From contig JASAON010001507.1 of assembly GCA_030849065.1 (NCBI GenBank), forward strand, positions 1 through 43,439: a stretch of DNA of 43,439 bases, in the 5' to 3' direction. Source of the DNA: Jaenimonas drosophilae (taxonomy: Eukaryota > Euglenozoa > Kinetoplastea > Trypanosomatida > Trypanosomatidae). This document shows positions 27,901 to 33,687 of the stretch, in pieces; position 1 is the stretch's first letter, and each line of letters starts with the position of its first letter. The position numbers were made by a program, and so were the translations under genes. The notes below the pieces were generated by a model that was given only the letters and a program-made list of their open reading frames with translations, did not search any database and had not been told where the DNA came from.

Positions 27901-29478
27901 GTGGATGTGCGCCATGCGGAGGTCCACGCCCTGCATCGTGAGCTCCGCCACAAATCGGTAGAGGTCAATGCTCGGGCAGCCTTCGTTGGTGTGGCACAGA
28001 CGCCCTTCGCTGCGATGTGCCGTCAAGTGCAAGAAATAGGGAAACGTGCCTTCCACGCTGCCGATATCAATGGCGATGGCGTAGAGCTCAACCTCCACCG
28101 CGGCCACAAAATCGTAAAAGCGTTGGCTGAGTGAGCGGCTCTTCAGTTGTGCTGCCTGCAGTTTGCGTGCTGCTTCCACCTCTGCGTCACATCCGTAGGA
28201 GCTCTCCAAATTGAAGAGCTTCGCGGCTTGCTGGGAGAAGAAGCTACGAAGGAGTGATGGCTTGGCACCACTCACGGTCGTCATGCCTTCGTGGTCCAGC
28301 CCATCATCATCCACCGCATCGAGCTCCGTTGGTGGAGGATGACCTCCCCCGCTGCTACTGTTGGCGGAGCGTTGGTTTCCCTTGTTGTTGTTGTTGTTCT
28401 TGTTCTTGGCGGTGCTGCCCTTGGAACGTGCCGACGTGGATGCGGCACCACCCGCACCAAAAGAGGTTGACGGCGAGTGACCGGCACCGCTTGTGTTGTT
28501 GCTGGCGTTTTCTGCCGCGGCGTTGGCCAGGTCTCGATATTTGCCTGTGGTGTTGTAGATGCACGCGCGCATGCCATTCACGTGAAGCCGGCAACGTCCC
28601 GGGTTGGCCCGCACACTTACGCGGTGCGGGTCAAAGGCCTTGATCAAGGTGCTCTCTGCGGTTGGAGGGAAGGTGGTGGAGTTGGCACCCGCACCACGTG
28701 AGGGCTGTTGGGATGATGCACGAGCGCCTGCCGTGGGTGTGGGCGAACGTGCAAGTGGTGGCTGCTGCGATTGTTGTTCGTCGTCACTACGCAACATCGG
28801 CCCGCTGACGAAGGGGGTGTCCATGCGCTGCCGCCTCGCGCGCCACGATCCACGCCGATGCAGCGCCGCCCCGTGTGCGCCCTCCTCCTCCGTTTCAAAC
28901 GGCCTGCCAATGAAGTCGGTTTGCGATGGTTGGTTGGAGCTGACGCTCTCCCCATCGGCAAAGCGACTGCGTGAATCTGCATCACCAATATCTTCTTCAT
29001 CTTCTTCATCCTCCCCGCTCCATGATCGCCCATCGAGCTGCACCATCACTTTCTTCTTATCCTTATGTACCGCCACGACCGTTCCTTTGCGATGACGTCC
29101 GAGGTTGATGGCCACTCGGCAACGTGCCCCCACAACGTGCTCATCCAACATGTACTCATGCAAGATCGTCCATGAAAAGTTATGCAGCCAATATCCCCAG
29201 TAGTTGAAGGTCAGATATCCATCAACGATGCGCAACGACATGTTTTCATCCACGTACAACACATCGCGGAAGAGAATACGTGCGTGCAAAATAGAGAGTT
29301 GGATGGCACCGATCTGAAACACCACACGTTTGGGAAGTACCAAGTAGCGCAGTATGAGGGTGACGACCAAGGCCAGCACTTTCTGAATGTAGAGCATCGA
29401 GACCAAGCAGCAAATGCTGAGAGCGGCCACGGAAACACAGAACAGTACCACATTTTGTGGCGCATTGCTGCTTGCCAT
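15961..29478 (-). CDS. BLTP1: Giant bridge-like lipid transfer protein, BLTP1/Csf1 (KIAA1109/Tweek) family
   Basis: A 4505-residue single-exon protein, close to human BLTP1 (about 5000). These repeating-beta-groove (chorein-like) rods carry phospholipids between membranes. Yeast Csf1 supplies phosphatidylethanolamine to the ER for GPI-anchor synthesis. Family signatures seen: an N-terminal ER-type membrane anchor (about 10-48); the start of the rod, FQIGAIQLSILHARILFRD and SLRIVDGYLTFNYW (54-94); HVNGMRACIYNTTGKYRDL (about 293-311); YGPWLEYSRTKFWDFFFPP (about 645-665); and a C-terminal region like Pfam FSA_C (about 4200-4340, with NPRFRDFEEIINLVHSF). Long Ser/Thr/Asn/Gly-rich insertions occur throughout, notably 155-285 and about 1500-1900. 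An unusual small basic beta-rich insert lies at 115-153. The start is 11 nt below an AG preceded by a clean pyrimidine tract. The frame is open throughout, so there is no sign of decay. Confidence 0.92.
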   Translation of the reverse strand: MASSNAPQNVVLFCVSVAALSICCLVSMLYIQKVLALVVTLILRYLVLPKRVVFQIGAIQLSILHARILFRDVLYVDENMSLRIVDGYLTFNYWGYWLHNFSWTILHEYMLDEHVVGARCRVAINLGRHRKGTVVAVHKDKKKVMVQLDGRSWSGEDEEDEEDIGDADSRSRFADGESVSSNQPSQTDFIGRPFETEEEGAHGAALHRRGSWRARRQRMDTPFVSGPMLRSDDEQQSQQPPLARSPTPTAGARASSQQPSRGAGANSTTFPPTAESTLIKAFDPHRVSVRANPGRCRLHVNGMRACIYNTTGKYRDLANAAAENASNNTSGAGHSPSTSFGAGGAASTSARSKGSTAKNKNNNNNKGNQRSANSSSGGGHPPPTELDAVDDDGLDHEGMTTVSGAKPSLLRSFFSQQAAKLFNLESSYGCDAEVEAARKLQAAQLKSRSLSQRFYDFVAAVEVELYAIAIDIGSVEGTFPYFLHLTAHRSEGRLCHTNEGCPSIDLYRFVAELTMQGVDLRMAHIHDTNQSPSFFAQTLLQRAALLVRGTSGNDDSHVGINNNGGAPPANDASPSSPTASTPDLLKSDLLSKYGIILDGTDKGSVHVVFYRDAPNVYAGETVVRGSLPTMGIELLLDSPRIRYGPWLEYSRTKFWDFFFPPNYRPLEPLHFEVGQPRPFAGFEFFAEFLRDTSLEIAFKRRYAAPNPPFGLINMRPDGLLVATLGGGTQYIQPAFFLLRGEEKQVYQGLLSAPHITVKSNGVLNATSTLCTLDSLQCFIDREDDRLWNGRRRFNVLPKISSGEVFFHMSYVDYFMALLDDWQYAENSYLGVPLTTERFNTLERAVTTFVPNVKRFEVFVDGILRVHVSVNDNNVIYSEDPNDMQHNIFAVVTATGFSFSMVLPSDVYQLSCDNEIARPLQGSAGDLKAYLSLPPSHPLHEYISSDVPWATCGKLRFKGLFTGMTANQAIPQLLDRMKGTTGRTLQSNFFELELDFHQLRGNLLGVHVKALLNCFDNVFLDNTLPIRPDELFWLLAKIQSSATTGKNKRKEYTQFLQSKSSQPNDMELSVLVRITDMEVNAQAVRGVGQRGIHAPPPPTVNLSAGVFTFTYVKQFSVADTQVTLSPIALRFLEASDATTSTTKGGGGGGGGANTTRAICADRYLCVGYINVSLVKHFGRMPYRPKVHESFSIHINGLSFDMDLPQLIVLSQVLQSFAETFKMEDAQLVSEVAEARAEAEYAAERLLLKRSTRRGKTGGLSERVPTFRIAATSTTEEMEVGHMNSTAADMTSPTFVINNTANNNLLLRQESPTTTAAISAEVGHNIIASDDGNPSDRSAFLLGASRSIFDASPTSTRSGVHALRNIAANALNTSVVTSHATVEIDPLLDFAYDDDADFGDTVPRDLAEEFAEFMEMVNVAEDTAKDYGLFFTSVSVRRVGGLVHIPDTGVFSVEAPQGLRLGHSTFNDGNSNKRMSAMAKQISIRGLVKDDGRSSGSSPKLSGTINMTNLGLGRSEMVEVLHFRTSVALRHYIAYSLNGSIEAHREKQKAFLVEHDYESLLDASLFDPTSEDITKANNTPAPAAGAATSSPPPSRAAAKQQSSPATPSPSPARPPQHVGATPGAALDNNLDLSSSTGGNDDDDSGGGPPISRRLRLATHGQHHDGTESSTRAATDVESTFLDLIHARGMEASSSWIEPPEEQPSQPFANHQTHDTTATNTSALFSTCGDELHDEDVTGGGGTSSHRFATCISATSYTLASDAEEGGLHGAGGSSSSSNDGGEEDGAMRRTHNLNKTTNSATATAGGVDLNSSYDLQEEIPLTSFVRGYIRDPNNDGEPTVLQYCAARTTTSTSYPSSATSTRPTQRRRAYYHASIPYPAFLEVGDSSNCPSFSAVPTMMMMDEGSAATTDGFAAVDDLLWSRKRADNRERCRNKTTSKHYHVEATDPVQLLVTKSAIFLAATAIRVVTEIHYAEDEARRAASRLKGDALRTPHTPASSYAASRRKKRGKTLFAEHLPTGRQLHSRSRVLQKKWLWEDHLYSFEVPLIEIKLLSQLPIPVTNAVDPQHPGDGIYCSTVVLRAIKLNARRSEPPEGEATSISSVASRKLSISLKLLSVGLYTQVEYEPIRRRGNLNVSIPFIGYDQSKDTIAVAYLLHCHGQAKRDLVRGVEGGGSKVFVQAIEAHGCRDFIDYVVAMVALVREVDEGVRQRLRVLTSLAPLTKRGAGAAHEGELSAASDVMAMREVSEVSEAHPPPRRRGLSVRVMEPRKTTSTTSTSPAQPETPPQKRSTFIFTRWQTLQCRCSVERILIRLVDATKSGRVVHVDLNSASTLEVLRPSLNVEVIMPRRHQDTTIQVNGVAAIQALRVKLYPTLLSILQPRSTQPLGHPLRGGFMEPPTTNVFGEESSFSAAAGTSGMHQNISSPHLHKSSSSSMSGLRLCLNGTFSLAEIDVSVMHSELNFVHLNGTKFRGSASTRAEAISSRECVQTEALTENISNGIRRQLRVLAERARLRAKRSNFAAPPFTTSQLQLCSSYALFMEKMECEYVADAILPLGNSESHLAMMGDESPPTWNRKNSVVFHALVDDLSALVESTNQYDVVGEQININVLVHQLQLSSPYRPQAAQTVHPQVHLFLNAWIAAAESAMRRIDEVRRTAMPATDNVNINAVPITAMSSRIMNPTNRAVTLSLQAHNLEAIMGLPQKIRQTIVFPQLSLFLQSSSGDRVAMKIHLHPFNVSSTAESSYVVGLPHVYITFAQDDIKTTCTVMIEVLNITLHPLFVNHALLAYGKVVDELVPMFSKRVRITTPSNNNTPTTTTANNNNKMITPTARRRRLFFIVRGMRLSYVTSMTNLRFSMRHLNAKAESEAQSANEHRLGWVVHVTSAQLALVDREDHDQSRRLQASHVEQRRASQSKTNSVDSTPLLANTTTSAGTRRGDANDARSTNSATGGQSPLGGFIWGSAELSCTLTGGRTDRNLARETLLANDVFRAYSTDLQTELLNQLSHSSYRWELTVLSPLIILRCGLDAMLRQCSDETVHDIQRLKQAMLYQDRIFKQRLTQHSEFTRLQREKSRNDQLYRRAAEEHLIRLRAMTEEVVRQVEQTPQNNQRRASLAPTTDASSVGMNVPSTSAIPPAEDEVRQLLRDCFCIKTEHKFSGTISTVCVVIPFGDAAFKSLVEELPSAFGCGKQERHVHSQMCLRRRSFVPMLALKLGVEEVSLFCGVEQSRWESSAAAARMPTASASASAAAAVFTAATSRHPRTSTTTTTTTTTANNTKRGILKQPPPPPPEFTESLTFCGRFSASGTKLYFTDGTELSEYLALRDVLDATTILGGLGELTSRDFHAELHRSRNTLNISSIDFPMRITRQDGHTRVCAVLDLSEPQMQMSSHIISILNELVKESSTLTLRCDASDGTTTRQSHDTSHSSRTMEVDEMGMSVATNIQNNTSINNISTSSIQPPPKTTPPSSLSVDVAARLDAGVLQVYSYTAKDGAPSPNATSTRGSPRLNSKSPRRRVGFGAASGVYEHRHEEEAMAMMMDRDKPTLDHSMERMHCVFTMPLPAVSVQGVAAYGNRNKEQDEVDVHVEVRAGSIELGPSITTLAKEIEACACIYNIHQQKRSERIVSLAEEMEDQVPELLMPLHCNLMDLLVPVPRAMAAVLSKSRMHSVKKLRRPDTSTTSPNHASTTSPHKNKSSSTSKQNLDALVQRKITHPSLTAIHVSLNDLKVTFSCEPVASTSVMVFLEDNGGVDVLITLRQQPSSLSSASSPSSSSSTTTTTTALQPYVEVLPEFVLVCTARRLRAECQTRLEVKSLEIALPEAQAIVSQRGGRGGEVTSITVNLPLMMEGSRPNIIILAQHTAQVFSVVELWQKTVLSTLRSVRNIFDDGTPGAMVAEHMANTPLARTIRSKAQHALAARRRQADRRWMCTACLTSGLCHADLGGGSLQQLAFGALRFSVEKWSRSMSCTTYVVSSYINNLHTRSEGALSGMLHVATAGMQMFLIENVAGGEVFVRSKSNRTMRAAVVVENAHANFKERQVKDVFECRVGDFRLHVMDGMSEEGYTTVELDGVLAKGKLGVTPSTVPTFLTFVRTVSSIISEQRASARGKLLRSAFFLERVDGGDGSPLEGHAHPLQDHRTSASQVRRSASLATYSPNTHKSSTSPSSVSTPPLSSPLPPSHSPLPKDDARAPSTTSPPTAVPVIPFLGRAYTRVPCGQVRVSLEETSLLLGAMSSGEAATGCVVVHLPRARLSYAETACEDYKSIKKVLRMETHNVEISRPGPTKVVILGFKSSNHFEFFTQQQLGSSQVGFVMTLTQRHPWTGNPRFRDFEEIINLVHSFTDKANADVFQHFGRVPMGGGDGTSMAEEGSMFQHSDRERSRKESGSHQASGSSAAVGFNAHSPAGSVDDAMGGGGGLHAATSAIVTPVDARTLKALRGSAFSPQLRFGGDVSVNTDVILNWLGITESMLPYVLHTKVCDAMEAALDTLASNISERVRQDSPSSSSSSLL

Positions 29479-30053
29479 GGTGGAAATCTAGAAGAAGATG
29501 GGTGATGATAAATGACGGATGAGAACACAACGTGTGTGCGTCTGCGTGCGTGCTTCTTCTTCGTGAGTCGCTCTATTATTGTGTGGCGGGCTGTAACAGT
29601 GTTGCTGCGGAAGTATAACAACAACAACAATACAGTGCGTGGTATGAAAAGACAGGTTCCTTCCTGGATAACAGACGAAGAAAGACGATGATGTTGATGA
29701 CGATGTGTGTGTGTGTTGTGTGCAGGTGGCCTACCACACGTACCACTTAGATATTCTAATAATCGAGAAAGAACACGCGCTCTGTAAATGAATGCTCGTC
29801 GGGAAAGATGAGCAGCTGAGTGCGAGAGATAATTCGGTAACTACAGAAGCGCACAACCAAAAAATATATAGAGAGAAGTGATCATGGTGGAAATGCTGTG
29901 CGTGCAAAACAGATGATGTGGCCATGCGTGAGGGATTGAGAAGGAAGAGCAACGTCGTCGTACACACGCCCATCATTCAGCAGCAGAGGTAGGGGTCAGG
30001 TCTAAACCGATTTACTCGCGGTTAATTCGTATTGGATGCACACACATCTGCAT
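29479..30053. other. Spacer between RG-rich gene and BLTP1-family gene
   Basis: A 575-base spacer of mixed composition with a TG run at 29705-29716 and a CAA run at 29620-29632. It should contain the 3' UTR of the RG-rich gene. No credible frame or RNA gene is seen. Confidence 0.6.
29488..29507 (-). promoter_or_regulatory. Putative spliced-leader acceptor for the BLTP1-family gene
   Basis: On the minus strand CATCACCCATCTTCTTCT is followed by AG at 29489-29488, only 9 nt before the ATG at 29478. It predicts a very short 5' UTR and fixes the start of the 4505-residue protein. Confidence 0.65.
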
Positions 30054-30638
30054 CTACACATCATCATCATCATCATCGGATGGCACCTCAAAGCGCGACT
30101 TCGTCTTTTGCGTTGATCTGCCATCCTTCACAACATGGCTTAACTCTGCCACCTCCTCGCGTGCACGTTTCGCCTGCATGGCGTTGAAAGCCTCACGCAC
30201 AACCTCTGCCCGCTCCATTGTGGCCCCTGACGTTGCGTGAGCCACCGTTGCGTGTGCATCTCCACGTGCAATGGCACCACGACGCTGCAGCTGACGTTGT
30301 GTTTCACGCTCCGATTGCGTAAAAGCACCTCCACGCACTTGCACGCTGCTGAAGAAGTGGATAGAGCCACCTTGCGTCGGCGCACTGCCCGAGCGCACCA
30401 CCGCCGCACCATGCTGGGCAGGTTGTGATTGAGATGCCGCAAATGGCGTCACACGTGTGGCGGGAAGTGTGAGGCCATCATTGTTGTTGTTGTTGTTGTT
30501 GTTTATGCCACTACCTCTGCCACGTCCGCGTGTTGTACCGCCACGCCCACGCTGGGTGGAGGTGTGATGAGACGTGGATGATGATCGGTTGGGTGAATGG
30601 CCACCGCGTCCGCGTGCGGCGGAGGAGTGCGGTGGCAT
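30054..30638 (-). CDS. RG-rich protein with acidic C-terminus
   Basis: A 194-residue protein beginning MPPHSSAARGRGGHS. Residues 8-45 contain repeated RGRGG and TRGRGRG units typical of RNA-binding RGG boxes and of arginine-methylation substrates. A run of Asn encoded by TTG/CAA repeats follows. The central part is Ser/Gln/Ala-rich with HFFSSVQVRGGAFTQSERETQRQLQRRG. A predicted helical segment (VVREAFNAMQAKRAREEVAELSH) precedes a basic patch and a terminal run of Asp ending DDV. I recognise no folded domain. A nuclear or mRNP-associated role is plausible from composition only. The start is decided by an AG at 30643-30644 in a TTTTAG context, 4 nt before this ATG. The frame extends a few codons further upstream only from a GTG. 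Confidence 0.65.
   Translation of the reverse strand: MPPHSSAARGRGGHSPNRSSSTSHHTSTQRGRGGTTRGRGRGSGINNNNNNNNDGLTLPATRVTPFAASQSQPAQHGAAVVRSGSAPTQGGSIHFFSSVQVRGGAFTQSERETQRQLQRRGAIARGDAHATVAHATSGATMERAEVVREAFNAMQAKRAREEVAELSHVVKDGRSTQKTKSRFEVPSDDDDDDV
30479..30502. repeat. TTG (CAA) trinucleotide run encoding Asn
   Basis: About eight TTG units on the plus strand, read on the minus strand as AAC-phase codons. They give the Asn run of the RG-rich protein. Confidence 0.9.
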
Positions 30639-31064
30639 GGAACTAAAACACAGCAACACTACGTTATCCAGCCTAGCTGCATAGGTGCAGAGAACAGAAG
30701 GAGAGGAGATGAAGAAGACCGCGTATCAACAAGAGTACGAACACATACTCCGTACAAGTGAAAGTAGCATCCACATCTTGTGAGTGTTTGCATTCTAGGG
30801 CCCAACACACAACCAACATCATCACTCATGCCAAGTACGACGTGAAGAGAGTAGTAGTTGGTGTGTCTGGCCTATTTACATCAACACGCCATCTCTGCAA
30901 CACACCACATCCACTCAGAGCTCGCCCACACCAATATACCATCTTCACCAACTTCATCTTCATCCTACACAGTGGTAGTTGGTTGGTGTGTGGCGTCACC
31001 CTGAGATGATGCAGTGAGCGCATGATCATCATCCCACACACGTATGAAGGAAGCCATCATCTTT
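30639..31064. other. Spacer between propeller gene and RG-rich gene
   Basis: A 426-base spacer holding the 3' UTR of the propeller gene and the leader of the RG-rich gene. The AG at 30643-30644, in TTTTAG context, is the likely trans-splice site for the latter. Nothing else is recognised. Confidence 0.6.
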
Positions 31065-31973
31065 TCATGATGAAGTGGATGGATCCACATCTACGCAGTA
31101 GAGCTTGCTCGTGCATGTTTCCTCATCGGCGTGCACCACAAAAACCTGCGAGCCATCTGCGTTCACCGCCACACCACGAAGCTGTGAGCCCGGAAGTGTG
31201 ATGATGCCCTTATCATGACCGTGACGATCAAAGACAAGAACGGTACCATCGCTGCGGCTGGATGTTGCATCGGGGTAGATGCTGCCGAGTTGTTCCGGCT
31301 CATACATGGCCACGTAGATACTCCCGTCGCGTGGGCTGATGGCCACAGCCGAAGGCCCCATCGTTCCTTGAAGTTGCACAAAGGTGGCACCAACAAAGTG
31401 GCTGCCCTTTGGTACAAACCGCAACACCCGGTTGGCACCACGCTCACACACAAAGACGCAACCATCTTTGCCAACGGCGATGGCGGAGGGCTGCTGCAGG
31501 CCACCAGAGCAGAGCGGCACGATCTGCGCGCAATCCTGCACGGTGCGGTACACGGCACCACTTGGATGGGCAATCGTTGAATCCCCTTCGCAACCCGCAT
31601 CCGTGAAGAACACTTCGCCGCTCACGGGATGCACCGCCACCGCAGTGGGCCCCAGGAAGGACTTGCCTTCAAACTTGCTGAAGTAGGGCTGTGGTGCTGC
31701 AAAGGTGGGAAGGTTGTGCTCGTCGTCACCAAAGTGGGAGCAACGCATAACAACCTGCTCCGCATGGTTGGTGATGATGGCCTCACCCGTGGCCCCATCA
31801 ACGGCGAGGCCGGCTGGCGCGGCGTCGGTGGAACAGACCGAGACGAAGCGGCTCGTGTGAAAATCAAAGTAGAGGATCTCTCCGGTGGAGCTGCAGATGC
31901 CAAAGAGGCGGTTGCGTGCATCAATCGTGATGCCCGCAATGCAGTGGCCCTTGCACTCAGCGAGGAGCTCCAT
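31065..31973 (-). CDS. NHL/SMP-30-like beta-propeller protein
   Basis: A 302-residue protein made of repeated beta-sheet blades. Each blade has the pattern of NHL or SMP-30/gluconolactonase propellers: GITIDARNRLFGICSSTGEILYFD, GLAVDGATGEAIITNHAEQVVM, AVAVHPVSGEVFFTDAG, AIAVGKDGCVFVCERGANRVLRF, AVAISPRDGSIYVAMYEPEQLGSIY and GVAVNADGSQVFVVHADE. About six blades can be counted, and the third, with GEVFFTDAG, is typical of SMP-30-like lactonases. No signal peptide is visible. It could be a lactonase-like enzyme or a protein-binding propeller; the sequence does not decide. The start ATG lies 6 nt below an AG at 31980-31981 within ATTTTTAG, a good splice acceptor. Confidence 0.8.
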   Translation of the reverse strand: MELLAECKGHCIAGITIDARNRLFGICSSTGEILYFDFHTSRFVSVCSTDAAPAGLAVDGATGEAIITNHAEQVVMRCSHFGDDEHNLPTFAAPQPYFSKFEGKSFLGPTAVAVHPVSGEVFFTDAGCEGDSTIAHPSGAVYRTVQDCAQIVPLCSGGLQQPSAIAVGKDGCVFVCERGANRVLRFVPKGSHFVGATFVQLQGTMGPSAVAISPRDGSIYVAMYEPEQLGSIYPDATSSRSDGTVLVFDRHGHDKGIITLPGSQLRGVAVNADGSQVFVVHADEETCTSKLYCVDVDPSTSS

Positions 31974-32373
31974 CCTTGGCTAAAAATGGGTTGTTGATGT
32001 GGTGTTGAAGTTTTCGTACGTACGTGTGTGTGCGATACAATATGAAGTGAGTCGCCTTCTCCAGCAACGCTTGACGACCTTGTGTGGCACAACACAAGAA
32101 ATGCGTTGCACACGAAAATGAAAAAAAAAAGAACAAGAAGAAACATACATAAAATGCACATGGACCAAGAAGAATGCGGTGCAGGCGTACATCACCACTA
32201 TCCATAGCACTCGCCGCCATCACAAGGACGCACCACATTATTCTTCAGAACAATCACACGTGTGTGTGTGTGTGTGTAGAAGGTGTTTATTCGATGAACA
32301 CAACATTAAATCCGGACACAGCCAAGAAAAAAAAACATCCGTGGCACTCAATCTCAACGAACATCGACGCTCA
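31974..32373. other. Spacer between LAS1 and propeller gene
   Basis: A 400-base spacer with a TG run at 32261-32277 and a palindromic ACGTACGTACG-like block near 32015-32027. The AG at 31980-31981 after a T-run is the likely acceptor for the propeller gene. No additional gene is seen. Confidence 0.6.
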
Positions 32374-33459
32374 CTACACATGACCAGGAGTGAGCGTCCA
32401 GCCAGCCACAACTGGTGGAGGCATCAACACTTCCGAGGGGTCAGCAGCCAACGTCACCGCACTCATGGCCGTCGTGGAGGTTTGATCATCTTCATCCTCC
32501 GCCTCGTCGTCGGAACCGAGCTCACGCAATAACGCCTGCATCTCCGAAACAGAAACGTGTGTGTCCTGCACCGTTGGCGTGGCCTTCGCCTCTTCACGTC
32601 CACGCTTTCGTGATGCTGATGTTGTTGATGGTGCCGCCTGCAATGCCTCCTCCCGCTCCATCTCCACAATGTGTTCTTCCTGGAGCGACCAGTACTCCGT
32701 GAAGAGATACTGTAGCACCAAACCAGCCGCCCAACGTAGCTCAGTGATGTGGGGCAGAGCGCCATGCGCCACACGTTGACGCACCTCAACCGCCTCTTCC
32801 GGGAACCGAATCTCCCGTGCACGTTTGCGGTAGGTATCTGCCTGACCCACGGCGAATGAACCCATCATGACGTGCACCACACGTGCAATCGCTGCACTAT
32901 ACATGAGTGCCAGCTGCTGGGTGGAGTACCCAGGCAACAATGAAGATGTTGCTGTGTTTGATGATGATGATGATGATGCGCCATCTGCACGACGTTGGCT
33001 ATCTTCTTCATCAAAGAGAACCGCTTCGTAGAGGAGCTCGGTACACTCAACGTAGGGCGGCAGTTGGCGATATTTGCGTCCACGTGCGCGCCACACAGCG
33101 ATGTGGGTGAGCGCCGCACGCTTCATCGCCACCGCCGATTGCGGATCGAAGAGCACCGTCTTGACGTGCCGCCATGCACTCCAACCATCACCAAACACCG
33201 AGAGCATGGCTGATGGTGTGTTGTTGGTGGATGAATCATCTACCGAGGATGGGCTCTGATCCATCTCCATGCGCAGCTTTTTTGCGAGTGGTGGGGCCGT
33301 TGAAGATGATGACGTTGCAGATTCGGCGGTGGTTGGCTGCACAGCATCTAATTCACCGAGCTCGTGAAGGCCACTCTTGATGCGATGGCCGTGAATACGC
33401 CGTTGACGTACATCCTCTGCACGGCGCTCGGCCTGACCACGGCGCGTGGATCTACTCAT
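32374..33459 (-). CDS. LAS1: LAS1-family HEPN endoribonuclease (rRNA ITS2 processing)
   Basis: A 361-residue protein matching Las1/LAS1L, the HEPN nuclease that, with the polynucleotide kinase Grc3, cuts ITS2 during large-subunit rRNA maturation in the nucleolus. Family hallmarks: W-xx-VKTVLF then RAALTHIAVWRARGRKYRQLPPYVECTELL (about 95-147), QLALMYSAAIARVVHVM (about 182-198), and the HEPN catalytic R-x4-H as RQRVAH (R227, H232) followed by LPHITELRWAAGLVLQYLFTEYW. Both catalytic residues are kept. A Ser-rich insertion (about 161-175) interrupts the fold, and the C-terminus is divergent and acidic. An ATG five codons upstream exists, but the first AG after the TTCTTC tract lies between the two ATGs, so the inner one is chosen. 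Confidence 0.85.
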   Translation of the reverse strand: MSRSTRRGQAERRAEDVRQRRIHGHRIKSGLHELGELDAVQPTTAESATSSSSTAPPLAKKLRMEMDQSPSSVDDSSTNNTPSAMLSVFGDGWSAWRHVKTVLFDPQSAVAMKRAALTHIAVWRARGRKYRQLPPYVECTELLYEAVLFDEEDSQRRADGASSSSSSNTATSSLLPGYSTQQLALMYSAAIARVVHVMMGSFAVGQADTYRKRAREIRFPEEAVEVRQRVAHGALPHITELRWAAGLVLQYLFTEYWSLQEEHIVEMEREEALQAAPSTTSASRKRGREEAKATPTVQDTHVSVSEMQALLRELGSDDEAEDEDDQTSTTAMSAVTLAADPSEVLMPPPVVAGWTLTPGHV

Positions 33460-33461
33460 GG

Positions 33462-33496
33462 CTATCTCAAACATATGAATGGAAGAAGAAGAAGAA
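33462..33496 (-). promoter_or_regulatory. Putative spliced-leader acceptor that decides the LAS1 start
   Basis: On the minus strand a TTTCTTCTTCTTCTTCC tract (33496-33480) is followed by an ATG and then the first AG at 33467-33466. Splicing at this first AG removes the outer ATG (33474) from the mRNA and leaves the ATG at 33459 as start. Confidence 0.55.
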
Positions 33497-33687
33497 ATGC
33501 TTGGTGTTTATCTCATCATCACGATCATGAATACGTGCGCGCGTCATTGTACTAATTGTTACGATTGCGTGTATATAACTCACTACGCTGATGTCGTGAA
33601 CCACAAAGTCCATCCAGACATCCACAACAACACCAACAACAACAACAACAACAAGCAAGCAAGCAAGCAAGACGGCACTGTTCCTCA

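Noticed and set aside
15961..29478. That the 13.5 kb frame might be two or more fused genes
   Set aside because: Family signatures from the N-terminal anchor to the C-terminal region occur in the expected order of a single BLTP1 protein, with no internal spacer-like sequence.
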